Below are positions 30,799 to 40,448 of a stretch of 64,000 nt of DNA, in pieces. Position 1 is the first letter of the stretch; each line of letters opens with the position of its first letter. The position numbers and the translations under genes were made by a program. The DNA comes from CAWDMW01 sp963803575. GTDB taxonomy: Bacteria > Pseudomonadota > Alphaproteobacteria > Rickettsiales > UBA998. The stretch is taken from NCBI GenBank assembly GCA_963803575.1, contig CAWDMW010000001.1, positions 248,001 through 312,000 of the forward strand. The letters are read 5' to 3'. The notes beneath the pieces are model-generated. The model saw nothing but the letters and a program-made list of their open reading frames with translations. It made no database searches and was not told the DNA's origin.

Positions 30799-33396
30799 TT
30801 AACTCTCTAGCACACGTTGCCACCACCCTTTTCTTTTATTCTCTGCTGGCGGAGTATCTTCTGGCACAGCAGCGGCTTCCGTGGTTGCTTCTTTAGCGTG
30901 AGATGACGTATCACTCTGGCTGTCGATTGAAGACGCAGGCGTATCGTCTGAAGATGGCGCCGTATCGTGCGGCTGTTGTGGCGACCCCTCTTTAACTTGC
31001 CTATGCTCTTCTTCTGCCTTTTCTACTTTCTCGGGCTCTAAATTGTTAGCAGTATTTTCAGGTTGTTGCGGGTTAACCTCATCATTTCCATGCTCTAGGG
31101 TTTCTGCTTTATTGCGGTTTCTACCACCTCGCCTACGTGTGCGTTTAGGTTTATCAGAGGGTTCTACATCCTTCTCTGTCGCATCGTCTTGCTCTTTAGA
31201 AGATGACGCTTCTGTTTCGTCCGTTTGCTTATTACGTGCCGGACGCTTCGCATTATTGTGCTTAGCACCACCAGATCGGGATTTATTGCGTTGCTTACGT
31301 TGACCAGGTTTACGTGTAAACCCTTTCTCTGAATCAAACATTGCATCAGATGGAGAGGTAAAATGATAACTGCCAACCGTCTCATTTTCCAACAGTGCAA
31401 AGCAGAGTGACACATCATAAGCACTTTCCAACGATGTGACCGCTTCACGATGATGATTAATCAGTTCCATCATCACGGCATGATTCACATGTAGCGTAAT
31501 CACGTTACCCGAGGCATCAGACAGGTAGCACTGTAAATTTCTGAGCAATTGGATAACTACTACATCAAGCAAAGGAACACGACCGCTACCCTGACAATTG
31601 GGGCAGGTTTGCGTTGTCGATTCTTCCAGACTGGAACCGATACGCTGACGCGACATTTCCAGTAAACCAAAGCTACTAATATGACCAATTTGCACCTTAG
31701 CACGATCTGTAGACATCGCTTCTTTCAGGCATTTTTCTACATTTCGGCGATATTTATGATAGGCCATATCAATGAAATCAACGACAACCAATCCACCCAG
31801 ATTACGCAAACGCAGTTGCCTTGCTAATTCTTCACAAGCTTCCAAATTCGTTTTATAGGCGGTTTCTTCAACATTGCGCTCATTAGTGGACTTACCAGAG
31901 TTCACATCCACAGAAATCAGTGCTTCTGTTGGATTAATCACAAGGTATCCACCAGATTTTAGTGGTGCAGATGTTTTATACAGTTCTCCAATGGCAGCCT
32001 CAACACCATAGACGGTAAAGACAGGCTGTTCATCTTTGTGTTGCTTCACACGCGGCGCATGAGATGGCATCAGCAATTTCATGAAGTCTTTTGCCTGACG
32101 GTAAGATGCTTCACCCTGCACATGGATTGCTTCAATATCACCATTATAATGGTCACGTATGGAACGCTTGACGATATCATTTTCTTCATAAACAACCGCA
32201 GGTGCAATGGATGCAAGCGCATTGTCACGTATCTGGTTCCATAGTTTAATCAGGTATTCATAATCACGTTTAATTTCTGCCCGTGTGCGGTCAATACCGG
32301 CAGTACGAATGATGGCGCTCATACCACGCAGGGACTTGAGTTCATCTGAAATACTACGCAGTCTTTTGCGATCCTCATTATTGCCAATTTTACGCGAGAT
32401 ACCGCCAGCTTTTGGCGAATTAGGCATCAACACACAGTAGCGACCCGCAAGTGATATGTACGTGCTAAGAGACACACCCTTATTACCGCGTTCTTCTTTT
32501 GTCACCTGCACCAACACAATTTGGCCGGGGCGCATCACTTCCTGTATCTTGTAACGTCGGGACAAGGTGTTGCGGGCAGTGCGTATTTCTTCTTCTACAT
32601 CATCATCCATACCTGACGAAACAGGTTCATCTTTATGGCTGTCATCATCATGTTGGTCTTCCTGCGCTGAATCGGAAGAAGAAGATGATGATGACTTTTT
32701 CCCTCCTCTACGCCTGCGTTGACGTGTACGTTTTTTAGGCGTGGCATCATCTGCATCGTCTTTTTCCGTCTGTGCATTATCTGCATCAGAAGATTCCGTT
32801 TGTGACGCTTCCTTGTCATCTTCCTCAGCAATCACGTTACTAGCCGAAGCTAAAGGATGCGTATCGCTACTATGTTGCGTGTTGTTATCCTCGGAATCAC
32901 TGCTTTCACTATCGGTAGATTGATCTTGCGACACCATTTGATTATCATCACTTTCCTGTGGTTCATCATTGGAGGTATCGTCTTTTTTGGCAAATGTTTT
33001 GCGACGGCTACTGCCACGTTTACGAATACGAGGCTTAGAGGATTTTTGCGTATCCTTAGCATCGGGCATATCTTGCCCTTCATCATCTGCCTCATCATCA
33101 CTTTCGTGCAGTCCTGCGGCTTCGTCCAATAGTCTCTGCCTGTCTTCTACAGGTATCTGATAATAATCGGGATGTACTTCAGAAAAAGGCAAAAAACCTT
33201 GTTTGTCAGACCCATATTCCACAAAAGCGGCTTGCAGTGATGGTTCAATACGCGTTATTTTTGCGAGGTAAATATTACCTTTAATTTGCTTCTTTGACTT
33301 CGATACAAAATCAAAATGATCTAATTCACCATGTTCGGTAATGGCTACACGGGTTTCTTCAATGTCTACAGCATCGACTAGCATTAAGCGTGTCAT
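30799..33396 (-). CDS. rne: Ribonuclease E/G
   Basis: An 865-residue endoribonuclease. The start MTRLMLVDAVDIEETRVAIT and the S1 strands (GNIYLAKITRIEPSLQAAFV; GFLPFSEVHPDYYQIPVEDR) are followed by an acidic Ser/Asp/Lys insert of about 180 residues (about 95-275) before S1 resumes. The catalytic segments TEALISVDVNSGKSTNERNV and GGLVVVDFIDMAYHKYRR contain the two metal-binding Asp residues; the Zn-link is CPNCQGSGR. The last 190 residues are a disordered, charged scaffold. It processes rRNA and turns over mRNA. It diverges from the amidase gene across a 442-base gap. Confidence 0.95.
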   Translation of the reverse strand: MTRLMLVDAVDIEETRVAITEHGELDHFDFVSKSKKQIKGNIYLAKITRIEPSLQAAFVEYGSDKQGFLPFSEVHPDYYQIPVEDRQRLLDEAAGLHESDDEADDEGQDMPDAKDTQKSSKPRIRKRGSSRRKTFAKKDDTSNDEPQESDDNQMVSQDQSTDSESSDSEDNNTQHSSDTHPLASASNVIAEEDDKEASQTESSDADNAQTEKDDADDATPKKRTRQRRRRGGKKSSSSSSSDSAQEDQHDDDSHKDEPVSSGMDDDVEEEIRTARNTLSRRYKIQEVMRPGQIVLVQVTKEERGNKGVSLSTYISLAGRYCVLMPNSPKAGGISRKIGNNEDRKRLRSISDELKSLRGMSAIIRTAGIDRTRAEIKRDYEYLIKLWNQIRDNALASIAPAVVYEENDIVKRSIRDHYNGDIEAIHVQGEASYRQAKDFMKLLMPSHAPRVKQHKDEQPVFTVYGVEAAIGELYKTSAPLKSGGYLVINPTEALISVDVNSGKSTNERNVEETAYKTNLEACEELARQLRLRNLGGLVVVDFIDMAYHKYRRNVEKCLKEAMSTDRAKVQIGHISSFGLLEMSRQRIGSSLEESTTQTCPNCQGSGRVPLLDVVVIQLLRNLQCYLSDASGNVITLHVNHAVMMELINHHREAVTSLESAYDVSLCFALLENETVGSYHFTSPSDAMFDSEKGFTRKPGQRKQRNKSRSGGAKHNNAKRPARNKQTDETEASSSKEQDDATEKDVEPSDKPKRTRRRGGRNRNKAETLEHGNDEVNPQQPENTANNLEPEKVEKAEEEHRQVKEGSPQQPHDTAPSSDDTPASSIDSQSDTSSHAKEATTEAAAVPEDTPPAENKRKGWWQRVLES

Positions 33397-33838
33397 AATA
33401 GTGGGGCTCCTTGAGTGGTGGGTGAGCCTACCCCTTACAACGATGTATGTATAACCTACACATGGAGCCGCTAACCGTATGGGAAGCGGGTAACGTAATG
33501 TGTGAGAGTCTGGCTCTTATCATAGGTAAAAGCAGTTGTATTTGGGTAGACCATATATTTGGTTTAGGAATAACGAACCGTTTTATGAAAAACTTACTGC
33601 GCTTTCTAATGTTGCAACAAATACGGCCAGGTGGCTGGTACGGGTTGAGATCAATATATTCATGGCATATCCTTTATGACGTAATAATCACAATGCGTAG
33701 TGGCATTGTGGGATGTATTCTTCTATAAGCGTTATCTTTCAGCCGTTGCGCTACACCCGTATGGCGCGGCTACCAAAAGCTAACCTAAGATAACCTCTCT
33801 ACTTAACGCATATCCTATAGAAGAATCAAGAAACTTTT
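33397..33838. other. 442-base intergenic region between rne and the amidase gene
   Basis: This gap should hold the promoters for rne (leftward) and the amidase (rightward). RNase E genes often have a long 5' leader used for self-control, so part of it may be the rne leader. A 93-codon open frame at 33447-33728 has no ribosome site or family resemblance and is not accepted. No RNA gene could be recognised. Confidence 0.4.
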
Positions 33839-35035
33839 ATGCATACTTTCCAAATACCTGCATTAATGCCCTTCCTTAGAGCCATAATATTCTTTTTTCT
33901 TAGTATTGTTACGATTGCCCTCACCGCGCTACACAGTGCTAGTGCTGCCGTGCCAGATGTTCATCGTGTTACGCATCAACAACATCAGACATTTGAACGT
34001 ATTATTTTGCACAGCACTAAGTTGCGGCCAGCCATACAGAATACGTTTCTTCTGAACAACCCTGTCCGGCTGGTGGTTGATATGCAGCATCTGGGCACTC
34101 CCCTACCCTCCCTGCCAACGCTACAGCAAGATGGCCTGATTACCGCTATCAGATTTGGACATTTCAGCCCAAAAACATCGCGTATTGTGATGGAGTTATC
34201 CCCGCAAGCAAAAACACATCGCATTCAGTCTTTGAATAATCAAACCTTGCAAATTGATATACTAACAGAAGAATCACCTACCGTTGCACCGTCGTCATTC
34301 ATTCCGCAGCCCATTGTAAAGCCACAACATGCCGCAACGTCATCGCATAAGCCCCATATCATTATTGACGCTGGCCATGGGGGGAAAGATCCGGGGGCTA
34401 TAGGCCGTACCAAAGTACTGGAAAAGCACATAACCATGGCTTACGCAAATGCGTTAAAGCAAGCATTGCTGAACACCCATCGTTACCAGGTGAGTATGAC
34501 GCGTGGTGGTGATCGGTTTATTTATTTACATGAGCGTGTGAAGAAAGCACGTCAGGCGAATGGTGACCTGTTTATCTCTATTCACGCTGATAGCGCAGGA
34601 GAAAGCTATGCACGCGGTATTTCTGTTTATACCGTGTCCGAGAAAGCTTCCGACAGTGAAGCGGCTAAACTGGCACAAAAGGAAAATGAAGCAGATCGCA
34701 TTGGTGGCATTGACTTTGCAGACAAACATCCGGAAGTGGCGGATATTCTTATTGACTTAGCTAGCCGTGACGCTCGTATCAAAGCCACGGATTTATCCTC
34801 AGAATTAGTCAAGCAATTTGCCAAAGCGAAAATTACCCTGCTTGGCAATCCTGCACGCTTTGCTGGATTTCGTGTACTGAAAGCACCTGATATTCCTTCC
34901 GTACTAATTGAGGTTGGGTTCCTGTCTAACAAAACGGATGAGCAGATACTTCAAACGTCAACTCATCGCAATAAAGTTGTCAATGCCGTGATTCGCGCCA
35001 TAGATAGATATTTTGTTCAGCATCCTTTAAGATAA
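33839..35035 (+). CDS. amiC: N-acetylmuramoyl-L-alanine amidase with AMIN domain (AmiC type)
   Basis: A 398-residue protein. The N-terminal hydrophobic segment (about 8-37, ending HSASAAVPD) is a signal peptide. Residues about 50-145 are an AMIN domain (FERIILHSTKLRPAIQNTFL; VRLVVDMQ), and 178-390 an Amidase_3 catalytic domain with HIIIDAGHGGKDPGAIG (zinc His), LEKHITMAYA (Glu), DLFISIHADS (His) and the catalytic Glu in SVLIEVGFLSN. It cuts the peptide stem from peptidoglycan at the septum in the periplasm. The order rne-amiC-mrcA-prfB is common in alphaproteobacteria. Confidence 0.94.
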   Translation: MHTFQIPALMPFLRAIIFFFLSIVTIALTALHSASAAVPDVHRVTHQQHQTFERIILHSTKLRPAIQNTFLLNNPVRLVVDMQHLGTPLPSLPTLQQDGLITAIRFGHFSPKTSRIVMELSPQAKTHRIQSLNNQTLQIDILTEESPTVAPSSFIPQPIVKPQHAATSSHKPHIIIDAGHGGKDPGAIGRTKVLEKHITMAYANALKQALLNTHRYQVSMTRGGDRFIYLHERVKKARQANGDLFISIHADSAGESYARGISVYTVSEKASDSEAAKLAQKENEADRIGGIDFADKHPEVADILIDLASRDARIKATDLSSELVKQFAKAKITLLGNPARFAGFRVLKAPDIPSVLIEVGFLSNKTDEQILQTSTHRNKVVNAVIRAIDRYFVQHPLR

Positions 35036-35094
35036 GTGAGAGGTTTTTCTTGTAGTTCTAATCACCTACAGCTACAACAACATTCACCATAGCT

Positions 35095-38079
35095 ATGCCC
35101 ATACCTGACTCAGATACACACCCCAAGCCATCACGTTTTCGTCGCATCTTGCGCTGGCTGTCGCGCTGGACAGTTCGTCCGGTTGCCGTTGCATTAAGCT
35201 TGCTGTTAACAGGGTTGTTCATTGGGGTAGTCACTGTCATGGGGCTACTTTATTATTATAGCAAAGCTTTGCCTGATAGCAGTAGCTTAGCAGATTACCA
35301 ACCCACGGGAATGACTCGCGTATACGCGGCTAATAGCGAACTTATCGGGGAATATGCACGACAAAAGCGTATTTTTGTTCCGTTTGAAGAGATTCCTCAC
35401 AAAGTAATTCATGCTTTTATTGCCGCAGAAGATAAAACGTTTTATGAGCATCGCGGCATTGACCCTATGGGGATTACACGCGCACTTATCAAAAATATCC
35501 GCAATTATGCTAATGATGATAAATCACTGGTTGGTGGCTCGACCATCACGCAGCAAGTCGTGAAAAACTTTTTGCTGACAAGAGAAAAATCTATTGATCG
35601 AAAAATTAAAGAGGCCATCTTAGCCTTACGTATCACCCAGAATTATACGAAAGATCGTATTTTAGAACTTTACCTGAATGAAATTTATTTGGGTATGGGA
35701 GCTTACGGTGTTGCCTCTGCTGCACAGGAGTTTTTTGACAAAGAACTGGATGAACTGACGACAGAAGAAGCCGCATTACTCGCAGCCATGCCGAAAGCAC
35801 CCTCCACATATGATCCACAACGCAACCCTCATGCAGCCATAGATCGCCGCAACAACTATGTTCTTCCACGCATGTTTGAAGAAGGTTACATTAATGCAGC
35901 AGAACTTGAGCGTGCCTTGTCATCGCCGCTTGGTATTAAACAACGTATCGCGCAGGACGCCATTAATAGCGGCTACTACGCAGAAGAAGTGCGACGCTGG
36001 TTACTTGAAACCTATGGCGAGGATGCTACCTATGAGAATAATTTGTTCGTGAAAACGGCCATGCAGCCAGCCACGCAATCTTTACTGGATAAAGCATTAC
36101 GTAATGCTCTCACCACCTATGATCGCCGTCACGGATTTCGAGGTGCTATCACCCAGTTAGATACGCTGGAAGGCTGGGAAAACGCACTGGATGATCTGGC
36201 ACGAGACACGCCACTATTTGAAGATCAGCAACTCGCTGTTATCTTAAGTTTAGACGGCAGCGATGCAGTGATTGGCATGACGACCTCACCAGATCAGGCA
36301 AGTGATGACGAAGAAGCCGTGCAGGAAAATACGGCATTATTGACAGCATCATATTTGAAATGGGCAAGACCAGTGCGCCCTTCCGGTGCCATAGGCGCTG
36401 CACCGAAGAAGGTAAGTGATATATTGCAAACAGGTGACGTCATTATCGTCACACCTACAAATGATCCTCTTCGCAATAAACTCGCCATATGGGCATTGCA
36501 TCAAATCCCTAAAGTCAGCGGTGCCATGGTTGCCATGCGTCCACAAACTGGGGAAGTGCTGGCTATGAGTGGTGGCTATAGCTATATGGATAGTGAGTTT
36601 AACCGAGCGACACAAGCAAAACGCCAGCCAGGTTCCAGCTTTAAACCATTCGTTTATATGGCAGCACTGGAGAGAGGGTTTACCCCTAGCTCTATTGTTG
36701 AAGACGCACCTATCGAAATTTCGCAGGGGCCGGGTAAACCGCCATGGCGTCCCAAAAATTATGGCAGAGATTTTCTGGGGGCAACTACCCTTCGCAATGG
36801 TTTAGAAAAATCCCGCAATCTTATGACGGTCAGGTTAGCACAAATGATTGGTTTGGATGCCGTATCTCACGTGGGGGAAAGACTTGGCATGTACCAAAAC
36901 ATGCCATCTAACTTCGCCAATGTACTTGGGTCTTACGAAACAACCGTGATGCACATGGTTACAGCCTACTCAATGCTCGTGAATGGTGGATTACAGGTAG
37001 AACCCGTCATGGTGAAACGTGTTGATAACCGAAATGGTGAAGTTCTGTACCGCGCTGATGCGCGTGATTGTCCGAAATGTCGTGTTACCAAGGAACAGCC
37101 ACGCATCGCCGTTAATCCACCCATTTTAGCAAATACACGGGAACGGGTGATTGATCCACGTATTGCGTATCAGATGGTGACATTACTTAAAGGCGTTGTG
37201 CAACGCGGCACGGCCACACGAGCAAAGGTGCTGAACTTTGATGTTGCAGGCAAAACCGGCACAACCAACGATAGCCGTGATGCATGGTTCGTTGGGATGA
37301 CACAGGATTTGGTGGTTGGTATCTATATAGGGTTTGATACACCTAAATCACTTGGCAGACGTGAAACTGGTGGCAGGGTAGCATTACCGGCATTTGTGTC
37401 ATTTATGAAAGACCATTACTCGGAAACACCTCCTGCAGACTTCGTTCGTCCAACTGGCGTGATTGACATTAATGTAGACCGTTATACCGGAGTGCCTCCC
37501 CTACCCTGGCAACAATCAACGGCAATCATTACCGAAACATTTGTTACAGGCGGTTCTATTTTTATCCCCGGAGATAAGATTACTGACGACCTGCAAGATG
37601 ATGGTGCGTTAGAAGATAATCAACTATCTGACCCATCTTACAACGAATTTGTCGATTATGATGCAGCCAACCAGCTTTACCGCGCACAACCCGGTTATCG
37701 TAACAGCCATGCAACGCAACCATCTTATGAAAGAAACGTCTACAGGGATGATGTTTATTCGCCATCAGGTCAGCCATATCAGTCGCGTGATGATAGCTAT
37801 ATTGTTCCTCCAGAATCGCAAAACGTCCCCAGTGATGCGCTAAGTACCAATAGTGACTACGTGCCTTTAACACCTTCAGGCAATAATAGCCCCGCCCCTA
37901 AAAAGCCTAAAACAAACACGCCTGAACCCAGACGTTCGTATCAACCTTACAGCAACACAACCACCTTACCGCCGCGCCATCCCTCACGCAGGTTTGAAGA
38001 TCGTTACCGCTCACCAAACCGCAAACAGAAACCAGCACGCACGACACAACCTTCGCCTGGCACAGGCGGCCTATATTAA
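35095..38079 (+). CDS. mrcA: Penicillin-binding protein 1A
   Basis: A 994-residue bifunctional enzyme. A membrane helix at about 36-60 anchors it. The GT51 glycosyltransferase at about 85-265 has AAEDKTFYEHRGID, GGSTITQQVVKNFLL and RKIKEAILALRI. An OB-like insert lies at about 340-480. The transpeptidase has the SxxK site RQPGSSFKPFVYMAA, SRN in EKSRNLM and KTGTTNDSRDAWFVG. The last 150 residues are a Gln/Pro/Tyr/Asn-rich disordered tail, longer than usual. The enzyme makes and cross-links peptidoglycan. It lies between the amidase and prfB. Confidence 0.95.
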   Translation: MPIPDSDTHPKPSRFRRILRWLSRWTVRPVAVALSLLLTGLFIGVVTVMGLLYYYSKALPDSSSLADYQPTGMTRVYAANSELIGEYARQKRIFVPFEEIPHKVIHAFIAAEDKTFYEHRGIDPMGITRALIKNIRNYANDDKSLVGGSTITQQVVKNFLLTREKSIDRKIKEAILALRITQNYTKDRILELYLNEIYLGMGAYGVASAAQEFFDKELDELTTEEAALLAAMPKAPSTYDPQRNPHAAIDRRNNYVLPRMFEEGYINAAELERALSSPLGIKQRIAQDAINSGYYAEEVRRWLLETYGEDATYENNLFVKTAMQPATQSLLDKALRNALTTYDRRHGFRGAITQLDTLEGWENALDDLARDTPLFEDQQLAVILSLDGSDAVIGMTTSPDQASDDEEAVQENTALLTASYLKWARPVRPSGAIGAAPKKVSDILQTGDVIIVTPTNDPLRNKLAIWALHQIPKVSGAMVAMRPQTGEVLAMSGGYSYMDSEFNRATQAKRQPGSSFKPFVYMAALERGFTPSSIVEDAPIEISQGPGKPPWRPKNYGRDFLGATTLRNGLEKSRNLMTVRLAQMIGLDAVSHVGERLGMYQNMPSNFANVLGSYETTVMHMVTAYSMLVNGGLQVEPVMVKRVDNRNGEVLYRADARDCPKCRVTKEQPRIAVNPPILANTRERVIDPRIAYQMVTLLKGVVQRGTATRAKVLNFDVAGKTGTTNDSRDAWFVGMTQDLVVGIYIGFDTPKSLGRRETGGRVALPAFVSFMKDHYSETPPADFVRPTGVIDINVDRYTGVPPLPWQQSTAIITETFVTGGSIFIPGDKITDDLQDDGALEDNQLSDPSYNEFVDYDAANQLYRAQPGYRNSHATQPSYERNVYRDDVYSPSGQPYQSRDDSYIVPPESQNVPSDALSTNSDYVPLTPSGNNSPAPKKPKTNTPEPRRSYQPYSNTTTLPPRHPSRRFEDRYRSPNRKQKPARTTQPSPGTGGLY

Positions 38080-38103
38080 TCTTTCCACCCAAACAGGTTC
38101 ATC

Positions 38104-39205
38104 ATGAAAGCAGATATTCTTCAACTCACACAACGTATAGACGAATCAAAATCATTGCTCAGGAGGTATCTTTGACTGGGATAGCGCCGTTGCACGACTT
38201 AGTGAGTTAAATACTCAGGCAGAAGACCCAGATTTATGGTCAGACCAGCACAAAGCACAGAAATTGCTAAAAGAACGCACCTCTTTGCAGACATTAATCG
38301 ACCATTTTCGTCAGCTCGAACAGGATGCCGACGATCATATAGCACTTTATGAACTGGCGGAAGAAGAAAAGGATGCCGAAACTATACAGGAAGCCGAAGA
38401 CGCTCTGGCAGATGTAGCCGCTCAATTCCGTACCTTAGAGATTGAAAGTCTGCTCTCAGGTGAAGCAGACAGCAATGATTGTTTCATGGAGATTCATTCC
38501 GGCGCAGGTGGTACAGAAAGTCAGGACTGGGCACAAATGTTGCTGCGTATGTATATGCGTTGGGCGGAACGCCGGGGATTCAAAACAGAATTGATTGACG
38601 ATCAGGCCGGAGAAGAAGCAGGCATTAAATCCGCAACGATCCGTATTAACGGGCATAACGCTTACGGATGGTCGAAAACAGAAAGCGGCGTGCATCGTCT
38701 GGTGCGCATTTCTCCATTTGATAGTAACTCACGCCGTCATACCAGCTTTTGTAGTGTCTCTGTCTCTCCGGTAGTTGATGACTCTATCGAGATTGAAATT
38801 GAGGAAAAAGATTTACGTATCGACACGTACCGTGCATCTGGCGCAGGTGGCCAGCACATTAATAAAACCGATAGTGCTATTCGAATCACACATCTACCCA
38901 CGAATATTGTAGTACAATGCCAAAATTCACGCTCTCAACATAAAAATCGGGCAGAAGCCTATTCCATGCTGCGATCACGGCTCTATGAAAGGGAGCTGCA
39001 GGAACGTGAGGCAAAAGCGCAATCGCTCAACGATCAAAAAACAGACAATGCATGGGGGCATCAAATCCGGTCTTACGTGCTACACCCATATCAACTGGTT
39101 AAAGACCTACGAACACAGGAAGAAACAGGCAATACGCAGGCAGTGCTTGACGGTGACTTGCACGCGTTTATGTCAAGCGCACTGGCACAACGTATCCAGC
39201 ATTAG
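38104..39205 (+). CDS. prfB: Peptide chain release factor 2, expressed by +1 frameshift
   Basis: The gene starts at the ATG at 38104 (MKADILQLTQRIDESKSLLR), meets TGA at codon 24 and continues in the +1 frame (DWDSAVARLSELNTQAEDPD), giving 366 residues. The SPF anticodon-like motif is in VRISPFDSNSRRHTSF and the catalytic GGQ in GAGGQHINKTDS. RF2 reads UGA and UAA. The coding sequence is 38104-38172 joined to 38174-39205. The internal AGGAGG three bases before the shift codon is the normal signal in this gene. Confidence 0.96.
38161..38176 (+). promoter_or_regulatory. prfB autoregulatory +1 frameshift site
   Basis: AGGAGGTATCTTTGAC is the classic RF2 site: a Shine-Dalgarno-like AGGAGG, then TAT, the slippery CTT and the in-frame stop TGA followed by C. 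When RF2 is scarce, the ribosome slips forward one base on CTT and reads GAC. Positions: CTT 38170-38172, TGA 38173-38175. Confidence 0.96.
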
Positions 39206-39269
39206 TGGTTAGTTAAGCTGTCATACGGTATCATTACTGGATGAACTGTACATATGTAACTTCCAGATA

Positions 39270-39716
39270 ATGACAGATACGCCACCACCCCATAAGCAGG
39301 AGCAACGGCTTACCTTTCGTTTGCTCTCTTACTGGAATCGGATACGCGGTGACCGCACTTATCCGAGCTTATCAGATATGCACATCCACGAAATTCAGGA
39401 AATCTGGCATTATTCGTTTGTGATTGATATACGCACAGATGACCCAGTCTTCCATTATTTTGGCCCCGATCTATCGTCGCTTTTTGGCGTCGACTATACA
39501 GGCGAACTCGTATCAGAGGCGATGAATGACGTGATTCTTAACAACACGATTGGCGTCTATGAGAAAGCAACCATAGAGCGCAAACCACTCACTGAATCCG
39601 CATCTTTTTATTATGATGGAAAAGAGTTGAGATACCGCACGCTCATTGTACCATTTTCATCAGATAATGCCACGATTGACTTTCTAATGGGTACCACAAA
39701 CTTCAAAGCCTTTTAA
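39270..39716 (+). CDS. PAS domain protein (PAS_5 family)
   Basis: A 148-residue protein. LLSYWNRIRGDRTYPSLSDM, then WHYSFVIDIRTDDPVFHYFG and LSSLFGVDYTGELVSEAMND, match the alphaproteobacterial PAS_5 family, which is usually a single small PAS domain with W..lR......P.r.d.dp as opening. No output domain is attached. It may sense a small ligand or act in cell-cycle control, but the role is unknown. It converges on queC and overlaps its stop by 4 bases. Confidence 0.82.
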   Translation: MTDTPPPHKQEQRLTFRLLSYWNRIRGDRTYPSLSDMHIHEIQEIWHYSFVIDIRTDDPVFHYFGPDLSSLFGVDYTGELVSEAMNDVILNNTIGVYEKATIERKPLTESASFYYDGKELRYRTLIVPFSSDNATIDFLMGTTNFKAF

Positions 39717-40408
39717 ACTACGTCATCAATCAGGCCAGCATCCCTGAACCCTTTAGCGCGTAGCAAACATGCGTGGCATGTGCCACATGCTTTTCCTTCA
39801 AGTGTTGGATCGTAGCAGGATAAGGTCATGCTATAATCTACGTCCAATGACAGCCCCATGCGGATAATCTGCGCTTTTGTCTTATCTATCAGCGGTGTAT
39901 GAATCCTAATGTGTTGATTTCCATCCACACCATAAGCAGTGGCTTTATTTGCCATTGCTTCATAGGCCTCAATGAATGCTGGCCGACAATCAGGGTAGCC
40001 ACTATAATCAACGGCATTCACTCCAATGAAAATATCGTAAGCACCCAGCACTTCGGCCCACCCTAAAGCAAATGACAGAAAGATAGTGTTGCGAGCCGGT
40101 ACGTAAGTTATGGGAATAGTGTCAGGAATCGTTTCTGCGCTGGTGGCTTTGGGTACGTCAATATCTGCTGTCAACGCCGAACCGCCAAACAGCCTTAAGT
40201 CAATTTGCGCGACTTTATGCTCTTTAACCTGCCAGTGTTGCGCCACTTTTTGTGCCGCTTGCAGCTCTACCCCGTGACGTTGGCCATAAGCAAAGCTCAG
40301 AGCATAACAAGTGTAACCTTGCTGCATAGCATACGCCAGAATGGTGGTGGAATCCAGTCCACCGCTAAGTAAGATGACTGCTTTATGTTGCTTCATGCGC
40401 CGTACCAT
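39713..40408 (-). CDS. queC: 7-cyano-7-deazaguanine synthase
   Basis: A 231-residue protein. KAVILLSGGLDSTTILAYAM is the PP-loop that binds ATP, YALSFAYGQRHGVELQAAQK and YVPARNTIFLSFALGWAEVL are family segments, and the zinc site CYDPTLEGKACGTCHACLLR has four cysteines. QueC makes preQ0 for queuosine in tRNA. Other que genes are not in the window. An alternative start is the ATG four codons later. Confidence 0.95.
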   Translation of the reverse strand: MVRRMKQHKAVILLSGGLDSTTILAYAMQQGYTCYALSFAYGQRHGVELQAAQKVAQHWQVKEHKVAQIDLRLFGGSALTADIDVPKATSAETIPDTIPITYVPARNTIFLSFALGWAEVLGAYDIFIGVNAVDYSGYPDCRPAFIEAYEAMANKATAYGVDGNQHIRIHTPLIDKTKAQIIRMGLSLDVDYSMTLSCYDPTLEGKACGTCHACLLRAKGFRDAGLIDDVV

Positions 40409-40448
40409 ATCTATAACCTAAAGATATGACCACTGGTTTCTAACGTAT

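Noticed and set aside
33447..33728. 93-codon plus-strand frame between rne and the amidase
   Set aside because: No ribosome site, no family pattern and odd composition; more likely leader or promoter DNA.
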